Shown here: positions 49,582 to 60,527 of the stretch, piece by piece
How positions within the stretch are numbered: the stretch's first letter is position 1
How the letters are laid out: every line of letters starts with the position of its first letter
Source: Micromonospora sp. R77
GTDB taxonomy: Bacteria > Actinomycetota > Actinomycetes > Mycobacteriales > Micromonosporaceae
Direction of reading: 5' to 3'
DNA: 64,000 nt
NCBI RefSeq assembly: GCF_022747945.1
Contig: NZ_JALDST010000001.1
Span: 744,001 to 808,000 of the forward strand
Position numbers and translations under genes: made by a program
Notes under the pieces: model-generated
Told to the model about the DNA's origin: nothing
The model's input: the letters and a program-made list of their open reading frames with translations, nothing else
Database searches by the model: none

Positions 49582-49612
49582 TTTCACCGTCGAAGCACCG
49601 TGAGGGCATCCG

Positions 49613-51742
49613 ATGTCTCTGTTCACCCGCGTCGCCCGGGGCCGACTGGCCGCGTGGCTCACCGTGGTCGCCGCGATCGCCATCGGCGCGGCCGTGTTCG
49701 GCCTCCCCAAGCCCGACAACCCGGCCCCGGTGTCGTCCACCGGGCTCTCCGTCGAGTGGCAGTCGACCCAGGTCGAGCGGCTCCAGCGGGAGCTGCCCTC
49801 CAGCGACGTGCAGCCCGCCATCGTGGTGGTCAGCCGCGACGACCGCGCTGCGCTCACCGAACCAGACCGCGCCGCCCTCACCGGCGCCTCGGCCGGGCTG
49901 GCCCGGTTCGCGGCCGGCGGCCGGGTCAGCCCTCCGCAGGTCTCCCCGGACGGCGCGGTCGCACTCGTCGCCGTGCCGCTGTCCACCGCCGGCGGCCAGG
50001 AGCAGGTGGCGGAGACCGTCGACCAGCTCCGCGGTTCGCTCCAGGCACTGCCCGACGACCTCACCGTCGAGGTGACCGGCGGACCGGCGTTCACCGCCGA
50101 CCTCACCAAGGTCTTCGAGGGCGCCGACACCACGCTCCTGCTGGTCACGGCCGCTGTCGTCGCGCTGCTGCTGCTGGTCACCTATCGCAGCCCGTTCCTG
50201 TGGATCGTGCCGCTGGTCGTGGTCGCGGCCACCGAGCAACTCACCCTGCGCGCGGTCGACACCATCGTCCCGGCGGTCGGCATCCACCTCCAGGGCGGCG
50301 CCGTCACCGGCATCGCCAGCGTCCTCGTCTTCGGCGCCGCCACCGACTACGCCCTGCTGCTGATCGCCCGATACCGCGAGGAGCTGCACCGCGAGCAGGA
50401 CCGCTTCGCGGCCATGCGGGCCGCCCTGCGCCGCACCGCCGAGCCGATCCTCGCCAGCGGCGGCACCGTCGTCCTCGGTGTGCTCACCCTGCTGCTCTCC
50501 GAGCAGGAGACCAACCGGGCGCTCGCCGTGGCCTGCGCCACCGGCGTCGTGTTCGCCATGCTCTCGGCGCTGTTCGTCCTCCCCGCCGTCCTGGTGATCT
50601 TCGGCCGCGGACTGTTCTGGCCGTTCGTGCCCCGGGTCGGCGACAAGGTGCGCGAGGGCCGGCTCTGGAGTCGGCTGGGCGCCGCCGTGGTGCGCCGCCC
50701 GGTGCCCGTCGCGGTGCTCTCGACGCTGCTGCTCGCCGGGCTGGCCCTCGGCAGCCTCGGCATCCGGACCGGACTGTCCGAGACCGAGCAGTTCCGGGTG
50801 AAGCCCGAGGCGGTGGCCGGCGCGGAGACCCTCGCCCGGGCGTTCCCCGCCGGGACCACGCAACCCGTCGCCGTGCTGACCACACCGTCGGCGGTGGCGG
50901 CGGTCACCCAGGCCGCGGCGGCCGTACCGGGGGTCGCCTCCGCCCGCCCCGGTGACGCGGGCAGCACCGTGGCCCAGGTCGACGTCGTGCTGAACGCCGA
51001 GCCGGGCACTCCCGCCTCCGACCGGACCGTCGAGGCGCTGCGCGACGCGGTCGCGGCCGTACCCGGTTCGGCCCCGCCGGCGGTCGACGGCGTGGACCGG
51101 TTCGACGGTGCCGTCGTCGGCGGCACCGTCGCCGCCACCTACGACACCGACGAGGCCAACGGTCGGGACCAGCTGCTCATCCTGCCGATCATCCTGCTGC
51201 TCGTGGGCGCGGTGCTGGTGCTGCTGCTGCGCGGCCTGCTCGCGCCGCTGCTGCTGGTGCTCACCGTCATCGCGTCGTTCTTCGCCAGCCTCGGCGCGGC
51301 GTGGCTCCTCTTCGACCACGTGCTGGACTTCCCGGCCCTGGACAGCGGGGTCCTGCTGCTCGCCTTCGTCTTCCTGGTGGCGCTCGGCGTGGACTACAAC
51401 ATCTTCCTGGTCACCCGGGCCCGCGAGGACGCCCGGCGGACCGGCACCCGGGACGGCATGCTCTCCGCCCTCCGGGTCACCGGCGGCGTGATCACCAGCG
51501 CCGGCATCCTGCTCGCGGCGGTCTTCGCCGTCCTCGGCGTGCTGCCGCTGATCACGCTGACCCAGATCGGCATCATCGTGTGCATCGGTGTGCTGCTCGA
51601 CACCCTGCTGGTCCGTACGGTGCTCGTGCCGGCGTTGGCGTTCGTGCTCGGCGACCGGTTCTGGTGGCCGGGACGGATCCACCGGGAGCCGGCGGCCGAC
51701 CCGACCACGGCGCCCGCCGAGCCGGTCGCCGCCCGCGACTGA
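49613..51742 (+). CDS. MMPL-family RND transporter
   Basis: A 709-residue inner-membrane transporter with two repeats, each a large extracytoplasmic loop plus a cluster of helices. The proton-relay motifs are in FGAATDYALLLIARYREEL and ALGVDYNIFLVTRARED. MMPL proteins export lipids or drugs using proton flow. Adjacent divergent MarR control suggests response to a toxic compound. Complete, with a convergent terminator downstream. Confidence 0.93.
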   Translation: MSLFTRVARGRLAAWLTVVAAIAIGAAVFGLPKPDNPAPVSSTGLSVEWQSTQVERLQRELPSSDVQPAIVVVSRDDRAALTEPDRAALTGASAGLARFAAGGRVSPPQVSPDGAVALVAVPLSTAGGQEQVAETVDQLRGSLQALPDDLTVEVTGGPAFTADLTKVFEGADTTLLLVTAAVVALLLLVTYRSPFLWIVPLVVVAATEQLTLRAVDTIVPAVGIHLQGGAVTGIASVLVFGAATDYALLLIARYREELHREQDRFAAMRAALRRTAEPILASGGTVVLGVLTLLLSEQETNRALAVACATGVVFAMLSALFVLPAVLVIFGRGLFWPFVPRVGDKVREGRLWSRLGAAVVRRPVPVAVLSTLLLAGLALGSLGIRTGLSETEQFRVKPEAVAGAETLARAFPAGTTQPVAVLTTPSAVAAVTQAAAAVPGVASARPGDAGSTVAQVDVVLNAEPGTPASDRTVEALRDAVAAVPGSAPPAVDGVDRFDGAVVGGTVAATYDTDEANGRDQLLILPIILLLVGAVLVLLLRGLLAPLLLVLTVIASFFASLGAAWLLFDHVLDFPALDSGVLLLAFVFLVALGVDYNIFLVTRAREDARRTGTRDGMLSALRVTGGVITSAGILLAAVFAVLGVLPLITLTQIGIIVCIGVLLDTLLVRTVLVPALAFVLGDRFWWPGRIHREPAADPTTAPAEPVAARD

Positions 51743-51755
51743 CCCGCACCGTGAC

Positions 51756-51792
51756 GGCGGGGCCGCAGCGGTACGTCCGCTGCGGCCCCGCC
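51756..51792. terminator. Bidirectional hairpin terminator
   Basis: GGCGGGGCCGCAGCGG (51756-51771) pairs perfectly with 51777-51792 around TACGT. It lies between the convergent MMPL and lytic transglycosylase genes. Confidence 0.85.
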
Positions 51793-51799
51793 GGTCGGT

Positions 51800-52684
51800 T
51801 CAGTAGTCCAGGCAGACGCACTCGGTCATCAGCGCCCGCACGTTGCGCACGTACTGCGGGTTGGGGATCGCCAGCGGCTCGCCCTCCCGGGCCACCGCGG
51901 CGTGCCCGTAGTTGAAGGCGGAGATGACCGCGTTGAGCAGGCAGGAGTTCAGCTCGGCGGTGCACAGCGAGGCGTCCAGCCGGTAGTCGGACTCGAAGTA
52001 CATGTCGCCGATGTACTTGGTCAGCCAGGCCAGGTAGTTGGCGCCCAGGTAGGCGTTGTCCCGGTAGTCGTCGATGTCGTACGACTCGCCGAAGCGCTGG
52101 TTCATCCAGTCGGCGGTGGCCGGCATCACCTGCATCAGCCCGATCCCGCCGTCGCAGGCGACGATGTCGGACTGCCAGCCGCTCTCCTGCCAGGCGGTCG
52201 CCTTCATCAGGGGCAGCGGGATCGCGATGTCCGGCGCGGAGGTCGGCCAGTACGTCTTCGCCGCCGCGTCGCCCAGCGCCGCCTTCACCTGGCTGCGGCT
52301 CGCCTTGGTGCCCCGGTGGGTCGGCTGGCACCCACTGGGCGCCGGCTTCGGCGGGGGCGGCGGCACCCGGGTCTCGGTGGGCGCCTTCGGGGTGGTCAGC
52401 GGCGCCGTCGAGGTCCGGCTGGGCTTCGGCCGGGGCTTCGGCTTCGCCGTCGGCCTGGCGGAGGCGCTGGGCTTCGTGCTCGGCGCGGCACCCATCGCCG
52501 CCACCCCCGCCGGTTCCTCGGTCGGCTCGTCGACGGGCGCCGCGACGGCCTCCTCGGTGGGCGGCGCGACCGGCGCGGCCACCTCCCGGGGCGTCCGCTC
52601 CTCGCCGCCGCACCCGGTGATCCCCCCGGCCAGCAGCAGGGCGGCGACGACCGCGACACCCACCCGTCTCGTGAACACACCCAT
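51800..52684 (-). CDS. Lytic transglycosylase (SLT-like) lipoprotein
   Basis: A 294-residue protein with a signal peptide and a lipobox-like GITGC near residue 22, then a long Pro/Thr/Lys/Ala-rich linker (to about residue 120) suited to crossing the wall. The SLT domain has the catalytic glutamate in [10 protein letters not shown] and the motif [16 protein letters not shown]. It would cleave peptidoglycan glycan strands. Several cysteines in the C-terminal half may form disulfides. GGGGGAGGGG precedes the ATG at 52684, and a -10 TAGGGT lies at 52719-52714 on the minus strand. Confidence 0.88.
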   Translation of the reverse strand: MGVFTRRVGVAVVAALLLAGGITGCGGEERTPREVAAPVAPPTEEAVAAPVDEPTEEPAGVAAMGAAPSTKPSASARPTAKPKPRPKPSRTSTAPLTTPKAPTETRVPPPPPKPAPSGCQPTHRGTKASRSQVKAALGDAAAKTYWPTSAPDIAIPLPLMKATAWQESGWQSDIVACDGGIGLMQVMPATADWMNQRFGESYDIDDYRDNAYLGANYLAWLTKYIGDMYFESDYRLDASLCTAELNSCLLNAVISAFNYGHAAVAREGEPLAIPNPQYVRNVRALMTECVCLDY

Positions 52685-52713
52685 TCCGGCCCCTCCCCCG
52701 TGGCTGTCAGCGG

Positions 52714-52719
52714 ACCCTA
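52714..52719 (-). promoter_or_regulatory. -10 element of the lytic transglycosylase gene
   Basis: TAGGGT on the minus strand predicts a leader of about 23 nt carrying the purine-rich ribosome site. Confidence 0.45.
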
Positions 52720-53136
52720 ACAAGAACCGGTGCGCCCGGATGCCCCGTCGAGATGCGCCGCCGGGGTGGCGGGCGGCCCGAAAAGATGTGTCGCCGGTCA
52801 CGGCCACCGCCGCCGACCCGGAGCGCCGGGACGCGTCCCGGCGTTCCCGCGTACGCTAGGAAGCCGACCAGCAGCAGGGTCGCCGCTCCCGGCTCCACCA
52901 GACCGACGAGCACCGGGGTCGCACCGCGACGGTCGTCGCGGCGACCGGGTGGCTCGGCCGGCGCCCGGCGGGCCCTGCCGCCACGTCCTGAAGGTCGGGC
53001 ATCCGTTCGGGTACGACACCGGCCGGCGCGCCCAGCCGCCGGACCGGTCGGCATCGGCAGTTCCGCAGAGATCCGGGCGCGCCCGGGGGTGACCCCGGCC
53101 CGTGTCCCGGCAACCGCAGACAGGAGTATGGAGGGT
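52720..53136. other. Gene-free region upstream of typA
   Basis: No supported gene. A minus-strand frame around 52850-52930 encodes a hydrophobic stretch ([20 protein letters not shown]), but no start codon with a ribosome site precedes it. The right end holds the AGGAG (53122-53126) used by typA. Confidence 0.5.
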
Positions 53137-55005
<1,869 letters not shown>

Positions 55006-55023
55006 CCCGACCGTCGGCCCGTA

Positions 55024-55059
55024 CCGGAGCCCGGAACGCCTCGGCGGTCCGGGCTCCGG
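55024..55059 (+). terminator. typA terminator hairpin
   Basis: CCGGAGCCCGGA (55024-55035) pairs perfectly with 55048-55059 across a 12-base loop, 18 bases after the typA stop. Confidence 0.7.
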
Positions 55060-55158
55060 CGTGTCCGGCCGCCGGCCGGTCGACCCGAAGGGGGGCCGCC
55101 GGGGCCCCGACGCCCGGCCCGTCGGCCCCGGGGGCGGACCGGCAGCGCCCCGATCGGC

Positions 55159-55164
55159 TACGGT
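55159..55164 (+). promoter_or_regulatory. -10 element of the serine hydrolase gene (leaderless)
   Basis: TACGGT, seven bases before the ATG at 55172. No ribosome site. Confidence 0.45.
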
Positions 55165-55171
55165 CAGCCGC

Positions 55172-56038
55172 ATGAGCTGGGTTGATCTCGACGCACACCT
55201 GGACCGGGTGCCGGGCACCGTCTCCGCGTACGTGGCGCGGCTCGGCGCGGCACCGACCTGGACCCGCCGGCCCGACGCCACCCACTACGCGGCGAGCACC
55301 ATGAAGCTCGCCGTGCTGGTGGCCCTGCACCGGGCCGCCGAGGCCGGCACCCTCGACCTGGACGCCCCGGTCGCGGTGCGCAACGCGTTCGACTCGGCGC
55401 TGCCCGGCGCGCCCGAGTTCACCTGCGCCCGGCACTACGACAACGACGAGGCGGTCTGGGCACGGGTCGGCGGGACCGCGCCGCTGCGTTGGCTCGCCGA
55501 ACGGATGATCATTCGCTCCAGCAACCTGGCCACCAACATCGTCATCGGCCGGGTCGGGCTACCCGCCGTGGCGCAGGCGTGGGCGCTGGGCGGCGCCCGG
55601 CACAGCGTGACCGGCCGGGGCATCGAGGACTTCGCCGCCCGGGAGGCCGGCATCACCAACCTGGTCACCGCCGCCGACCTGGCCGCCCTGCTCGACGCCC
55701 TGGCCCGCGGGGTCGACCGGCCCGGCCCGCTGGCCTCGCCGGCCGGTTGCGCCGCGATGCGGGACGTCCTGCTCGCCCAGGAGCACCGGGAGGACCTGGC
55801 CTCGGGGCTGCCCGAGGGCACCCCGATCGCCCACAAGAACGGCTGGGTACGCGGTGTCCGGCACGGTGCCGGCGTGGTCTACCCGCCCGACGCGCCGCCG
55901 TACGTGATCGTCGTCTGCACCACCACCGACCTGGCCGACGGCGGGCCGGACGGTGAGCAGGTGGAGGATGACGCGTGCCGGCTGATCGCCGACATCTCGG
56001 CCCAGGTCTGGGCCGCCCGCCACGACCTCACGGCCTGA
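55172..56038 (+). CDS. Class A beta-lactamase-like serine hydrolase
   Basis: A 288-residue penicillin-binding-fold protein with the SxxK motif in ASTMKLAVLVAL, an SDN-like IIRSSNLATN and a KTG-like AHKNGWVRGV. An Asn replaces Thr at the third motif, unlike true beta-lactamases. There is no signal peptide, which argues against periplasmic antibiotic hydrolysis; it may act inside the cell on an ester or amide. The ATG at 55172 is supported by the leaderless -10. Confidence 0.82.
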   Translation: MSWVDLDAHLDRVPGTVSAYVARLGAAPTWTRRPDATHYAASTMKLAVLVALHRAAEAGTLDLDAPVAVRNAFDSALPGAPEFTCARHYDNDEAVWARVGGTAPLRWLAERMIIRSSNLATNIVIGRVGLPAVAQAWALGGARHSVTGRGIEDFAAREAGITNLVTAADLAALLDALARGVDRPGPLASPAGCAAMRDVLLAQEHREDLASGLPEGTPIAHKNGWVRGVRHGAGVVYPPDAPPYVIVVCTTTDLADGGPDGEQVEDDACRLIADISAQVWAARHDLTA

Positions 56039-56077
56039 CCCACCCTCCCGCCGGCACGACGGGGACATCGACCACCG

Positions 56078-56107
56078 TTGACTACTGAACCGGTTCAGAA
56101 ATACCAT
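56078..56107 (+). promoter_or_regulatory. GH5 promoter with LacI-type operator in the spacer
   Basis: A -35 TTGACT (56078-56083), an 18-base spacer and a -10 TACCAT (56102-56107). The spacer holds the perfect 14-bp palindrome CTGAACCGGTTCAG (56085-56098), with the central CG symmetry usual for LacI-family operators. A bound repressor would block RNA polymerase. Confidence 0.7.
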
Positions 56108-56251
56108 CGTCCTGCCGTCGGCCCGTGAGCCGGAGGACGACGGCGGCGCGCGGCCCGGGCAGCCCGCGCAGGCACGTGATCCGAGAACTTCTCGGGTCCA
56201 TCCCGGCGAGCGCCCGGCACCGCGTCGGACTCGACGCGCGGGTCTGCTTGC

Positions 56252-56265
56252 CTTAACCGATTCAG
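56252..56265 (+). promoter_or_regulatory. Second LacI-type operator copy
   Basis: CTTAACCGATTCAG differs from the upstream palindrome at two positions. It lies in the leader, 25 bases before the ATG, suggesting paired binding or looping. Confidence 0.55.
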
Positions 56266-56289
56266 TCAGCATCCGCGAGGAGATCACCC

Positions 56290-58542
56290 ATGCGCCTCCG
56301 CGCCCGGTACCGACCCCTCACCCTCGGCTGCGCCGCCGCCACCCTGCTGGCCGGCGCCGTGGTCGCCCTGCCCGCGGCGCACGCCGCCACCACCGCCTGC
56401 ACGGTCACCTGGCAGCCCACCAACGACTGGGGCAGCGGCGCCACCGTCGACGTCACCGTCACCAACCACGGCGCGAGCCTGACCGGCTGGACGCTCGGCT
56501 GGACCTTCCCCGGCACCCAGCAGGTCACCTCCAGCTGGAACGGCAGCTACCAGCAGACCGGCGCGGCGGTGACCCTGCGCAACGCCGACTGGAACGCCAC
56601 CCTCGGCACCGGCGCGTCCGCCACCGCCGGCGTCAGCCTCAACTACACCGGTGGCAACCCCGCGCCCACGGCCTTCACCCTCAACGGCGACCCGTGCACC
56701 GGCCCGTCGACCAGCCCCAGCACCTCGCCGAGCACCAGCCCGAGCCCCAGCACGTCGCCCAGCACCAGCCCGAGCACCAGTCCCAGCCCGACCGGCGACC
56801 CGAACCCGACCGACCCGCCCGGCATCGGCCGGGTCACCCGGCAGGGCACCAAGCTGCTGCTCGACGGGCGGCCGTTCCGCTTCGGCGGGGTCAACCTGAG
56901 CTGGCTCGGGCTGGACGAGAACGTCGGCGGCATCGCCTACCCGACGACCTTCCGGATCGACGACGGCCTGGACACCGCCAAGGCGATGGGCGCGACCGTG
57001 GTCCGCTCGCACACCCTCGGCATCTCCACCGCGCACCCGCTGACCCTGGAACCGAAGCTCGGCCAGTTCAACGACCAGGCCTTCGCCAGCATCGACTACG
57101 CCGTCGCCGCCGCCAAGGCACGCAGGCTGCACCTGGTCGTGCCGCTGACCGACAACTGGCACTGGTACCACGGCGGCCGGCACGACTTCACCGACTGGCT
57201 GGGCCTGCCCGAGGACGCCTTCTACACCGACCCGCGGGCGGTCGCCGCGTTCGAGGCGTACATCGACCACCTGCTCAACCACGTCAACCCGTACACGAAG
57301 ACGGCCTTCAAGGACGAGCCGGCGGTGCTCGCCTGGGAGCTGGGCAACGAGCTGACCGGGGTGAACACCACCTGGATCCGGACCATCTCCGCGCACCTCA
57401 AGCAGCTCTCCCCGCAGACCCTGGTCGCCTCGCACTGGAGCGGCCAGGAGTACGGCGTCGACGAGGTGGACATCGTGGACGCCCACTACTACCCGTTCAA
57501 CTCCGCCGACCAGATCCGCAACGACGCCCGGGACATCACCTCGCACGGCAAGGTCTACCTGGCCGGCGAGTACGGCTCCACCGACGTCACCAGCGCCAAG
57601 CTCGACCCGCTGGTCGGCGACCCGAACGTCACCGGGGCGCTGTTCTGGCAGATCTTCCCGCACCGCGACGACTTCGGGTACGTGCAGCACAACGACGGCT
57701 ACACCCTGCACTACCCGGGTGACGACGCCACGATGCGCGGCCGCGCCGACGCCATCCGCCGCTTCCAGTACGCGATGAGCGGTGTCACCGTGCCGCCGGT
57801 ACCGGCGCCCGGCGCCCCGCTGCTGACCAGCGCCCAGCGCACCGGCGGCGGGGTGGCCCTGGCCTGGCGCGGCTCCACCACCGCCGCCCGCTACACCGTG
57901 CGCCGCTCCACCACCGGCGCCGACGGGCCGTGGACCACCATCTGCGACAAGTGCGCCTCGGACAACAACACCCCGTGGACCGACACCGCCGCCCCGGCCA
58001 CCGCCGCCTGGTACCAGGTCACCGGCTACACCGCCGACGGCGTCGCCGGCCCGGCCTCACCGGCGCTGAAGACCGGCGAGGGCTCCACCATCGGCACCAC
58101 CCTCTGGGACTTCGAGTCCGGCACCGACGGCTGGGCCGGCACCAACCTGGCCGGCGGCCCCTGGTCGGTCACCGACTGGGCCACCTCCGGCACCCACTCG
58201 CTCAAGGGCGACCTCACCCTCGGCGCGCGGACCGCGTACCTGGCCCGGACCGGGACGCTCGACCTGAGCGGCCGGACCACCCTGCGGGTGTCGGCCAAGC
58301 TCGCCGGCTGGGGCAACGCCGGCAGCGGCATCCAGGTCAAGGTGTACGTCAAGACCGGCGCCTCGTGGACCTGGTACGACGGTGGACCGGCCACCCTGAC
58401 CACCGCCGGCGCCACGCTCACCCTCAGCCTCGCCGGGGTGGCCAACCTCGGCGACGTCCGGGAGGTCGGCGTGCAGGTGGTCAGCCCCGCCGACAGCAGC
58501 GGCACCTCCGCCGTCTACCTCGACAACGTGACCGTGGCCTGA
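56290..58542 (+). CDS. Secreted GH5 glycanase with CBM2, Fn3 and a C-terminal carbohydrate-binding-like domain
   Basis: A 750-residue modular enzyme. A signal peptide (to about 32) and a CBM2 (36-137, WQPTNDWGSGATVDVTVTN) are followed by a Ser/Thr/Pro repeat linker (137-175). The GH5 catalytic domain (about 176-497) has acid/base Glu354 in AWELGNEL and nucleophile Glu427 in YLAGEYGS. Then come an Fn3 module (505-595) and a beta-sandwich (600-750) beginning WDFESGTDGWAG, typical of plant-glycan-binding modules. A beta-mannanase or endoglucanase role is likely; the subfamily is not resolved. GAGGAG precedes the ATG. Confidence 0.9.
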   Translation: MRLRARYRPLTLGCAAATLLAGAVVALPAAHAATTACTVTWQPTNDWGSGATVDVTVTNHGASLTGWTLGWTFPGTQQVTSSWNGSYQQTGAAVTLRNADWNATLGTGASATAGVSLNYTGGNPAPTAFTLNGDPCTGPSTSPSTSPSTSPSPSTSPSTSPSTSPSPTGDPNPTDPPGIGRVTRQGTKLLLDGRPFRFGGVNLSWLGLDENVGGIAYPTTFRIDDGLDTAKAMGATVVRSHTLGISTAHPLTLEPKLGQFNDQAFASIDYAVAAAKARRLHLVVPLTDNWHWYHGGRHDFTDWLGLPEDAFYTDPRAVAAFEAYIDHLLNHVNPYTKTAFKDEPAVLAWELGNELTGVNTTWIRTISAHLKQLSPQTLVASHWSGQEYGVDEVDIVDAHYYPFNSADQIRNDARDITSHGKVYLAGEYGSTDVTSAKLDPLVGDPNVTGALFWQIFPHRDDFGYVQHNDGYTLHYPGDDATMRGRADAIRRFQYAMSGVTVPPVPAPGAPLLTSAQRTGGGVALAWRGSTTAARYTVRRSTTGADGPWTTICDKCASDNNTPWTDTAAPATAAWYQVTGYTADGVAGPASPALKTGEGSTIGTTLWDFESGTDGWAGTNLAGGPWSVTDWATSGTHSLKGDLTLGARTAYLARTGTLDLSGRTTLRVSAKLAGWGNAGSGIQVKVYVKTGASWTWYDGGPATLTTAGATLTLSLAGVANLGDVREVGVQVVSPADSSGTSAVYLDNVTVA

Positions 58543-58547
58543 CGCCC

Positions 58548-58583
58548 GCCGGTCGGGGCGGTCCGACACCCGCCCCGACCGGC
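58548..58583. terminator. Bidirectional hairpin terminator
   Basis: GCCGGTCGGGGCGG (58548-58561) pairs perfectly with 58570-58583 around an 8-base loop. It lies between the convergent GH5 and phosphatase genes. Confidence 0.8.
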
Positions 58584-58587
58584 GCCG

Positions 58588-59385
58588 TCACTCCAGCAGG
58601 GTGTCCCGCAGGTCCTCGATCAGCTCGTCGGTGACGCCCAGGCCGTCGCGCAGGTACGCCCCGAACGAGCCGTGCACCCGCAGCACCTCGTCGTACGCGG
58701 CGTCCAGGTACTCCGGCCGCACCTCCAGCACCGGGCGGACCGCCGCCGGGTCCAGGTCCGGCTGCCGCCGGGTCATCGCGTCCAGCAGCACCTCCCGCAG
58801 GCTCACCGTGAGCTCGTTGTGCCGCAGGTAGTCGTCCCGGATCGCCGCGTCGTCCACGCCCAGCGCGGTGAGCAGCACGACCGCCAGCCAGCCGGTGCGG
58901 TCCTTGCCGGCCGAGCAGTGGAACAGCAACGGCAGGTTCCGCTCCCGCGCCGCCAGCCGCACCGCCGCCCCGAACCCGGCCCGCGCCGACTCCCCGGTGA
59001 CGAACCACCGGTAGATCGCCGCCATCGCCGCCGGCGTGCCCTCGGCCGCCAGCTCGTCGTACGCGCCCAGGTCGTGGCCGAGCAGCACCGCCGAGACGTA
59101 CGTGAAGACCGGGTGCGCCGGATCGTGCACCGGCAGGTGCACCACCCGGGGATCGCCGACCAGCCGGTCCGGCGGGGCGACGTCCTGCTCGGAGGCGTCC
59201 CGCAGGTCCACCACGCAGGCGGGGGCGAGCTTGCCGAGCACCGGCAGGTCCTCGTCGGTGAGCCGACCCAGCGCGGGGGTCCGGATCAGCCGGCCCACGC
59301 GTACCCGCCGCCCGCCGGCCGCGGGCAGGCCGCCCAGGTCACGGGCGTTCGGTGCGCCCACCAGTGCCCAGTCCCGCTGCGCCAT
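58588..59385 (-). CDS. Tyrosine-protein phosphatase (PTP/DSP-like)
   Basis: A 265-residue phosphatase. The N-terminal NARDLGGLPAAGG and LIRTPALGRL stretches and the P-loop FHCSAGKDRTGW (Cys-x5-Arg) match the Y_phosphatase3 family, whose members dephosphorylate protein tyrosine or phosphoinositides. It lacks a signal peptide. GGGGAGAG precedes the ATG at 59385. It diverges from the epimerase across about 45 bases. Confidence 0.9.
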   Translation of the reverse strand: MAQRDWALVGAPNARDLGGLPAAGGRRVRVGRLIRTPALGRLTDEDLPVLGKLAPACVVDLRDASEQDVAPPDRLVGDPRVVHLPVHDPAHPVFTYVSAVLLGHDLGAYDELAAEGTPAAMAAIYRWFVTGESARAGFGAAVRLAARERNLPLLFHCSAGKDRTGWLAVVLLTALGVDDAAIRDDYLRHNELTVSLREVLLDAMTRRQPDLDPAAVRPVLEVRPEYLDAAYDEVLRVHGSFGAYLRDGLGVTDELIEDLRDTLLE

Positions 59386-59416
59386 CCGCTCTCCCCTGCT
59401 CGTGCCCACCTGCGTA

Positions 59417-59422
59417 TAGGGT
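59417..59422 (+). promoter_or_regulatory. -10 element of the dipeptide epimerase gene (leaderless)
   Basis: TAGGGT (within TATAGGGT), seven bases before the ATG at 59430. No ribosome site. Confidence 0.55.
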
Positions 59423-59429
59423 GCCGCAC

Positions 59430-60527
59430 ATGACGATCGCCGCGGTACGCACCCACCGGCTTTCCGCCCCCTTACACACCCCGTTCGTCACCGCGCTGCG
59501 CCGCGCCACCACGGTGGACACCCTGGTCGTGGAGCTGATCGACGACGACGGACGGTCCGGTTTCGGCGAGGCGCCGCAGATCTGGCAGGTGACCGGGGCG
59601 TCCGTCGCCGGGGCGGAGGCGTGCGTACGGGAGGTCATCGCGCCGGCCCTCGCCGGGCGGGACGCCGACGACCTGGTGGCCCGCTGCGGCGAGGTGCAGC
59701 GGGCGGTGGCCGGCAACGAGTCGGCCAAGGCGGCCGTCGACGCGGCGCTGCACGACCTGGCCGCGCGCCGGCTCGGCGTACCCCTGGTGCGGTTGCTCGG
59801 TGGCACCGCCCTGCGGGTGCCGACGGACGTCACGCTGGCCGCCGGCGACGCGGTCGAACTCGCCGCGGCGGCCCGGCAGCGGCGGGCCGAGGGGTTCGGC
59901 GTGCTGAAGCTGAAGGTCGGCACGGACGCCGGCGGTGACCTCGAGCGGGTCCGGGCGGTCCGGGCCGCGGTCGGGCCGGACGTCCGGCTCCGGCTGGACG
60001 CCAACCAGGGGTGGACGCCGCGCGAGGCGGTCCGGATCATTCGCGGCATCGCCGACGCCGGGCTGGACGTCGAGCTGGTCGAGCAGCCCGTCTCCCGCTG
60101 GGACCTGGACGGGCTGGCCTGGGTCAGCGACCGGGTGGAGCTGCCCGTTCTCGCCGACGAGTCCGTCTTCGGCGTGCGGGACCTGGTCGAGGTGATCCGC
60201 CGCCGGGCGGCCGACATGGTCAACGTCAAGCTGGCCAAGTGCGGTGGCCTGCACGCCGCCCGCACGCTGCTGGAGCTGGCCGCGGCGCACGGCGTGGGCA
60301 CGGTGGTCGGTTCGATGATGGAGACCCAGGTGGGCATCGGCGCGGCGGCCAGCCTGGTCGCCGCCTACGGCACCACCGCCGTCTCCGACCTCGACGCCGC
60401 CTGGTGGCTGGCCTGGTCGCCGGTGCGCGGCGGCATCCGGTACGACGGCGCGACGGTGCTCCTGCCCGACTCCCCGGGTCTCGGCATCACGTCCGTCTCT
60501 GAAGTAAAGATGCAGACTCGTGGTTGA
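59430..60527 (+). CDS. Dipeptide epimerase (enolase superfamily, L-Ala-D/L-Glu type)
   Basis: A 365-residue muconate-lactonizing-type enolase superfamily member. The catalytic lysine pair is in LKLKVG and NVKLAKCGG, and metal ligands are in RLDANQGW, ELVEQPV and VLADESVF. L-Ala-D/L-Glu epimerases recycle murein peptides. The next gene encodes an NlpC/P60 peptidase and overlaps its stop, the same pairing as ykfB-ykfC, which supports this assignment over muconate or o-succinylbenzoate activity. Confidence 0.85.
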   Translation: MTIAAVRTHRLSAPLHTPFVTALRRATTVDTLVVELIDDDGRSGFGEAPQIWQVTGASVAGAEACVREVIAPALAGRDADDLVARCGEVQRAVAGNESAKAAVDAALHDLAARRLGVPLVRLLGGTALRVPTDVTLAAGDAVELAAAARQRRAEGFGVLKLKVGTDAGGDLERVRAVRAAVGPDVRLRLDANQGWTPREAVRIIRGIADAGLDVELVEQPVSRWDLDGLAWVSDRVELPVLADESVFGVRDLVEVIRRRAADMVNVKLAKCGGLHAARTLLELAAAHGVGTVVGSMMETQVGIGAAASLVAAYGTTAVSDLDAAWWLAWSPVRGGIRYDGATVLLPDSPGLGITSVSEVKMQTRG

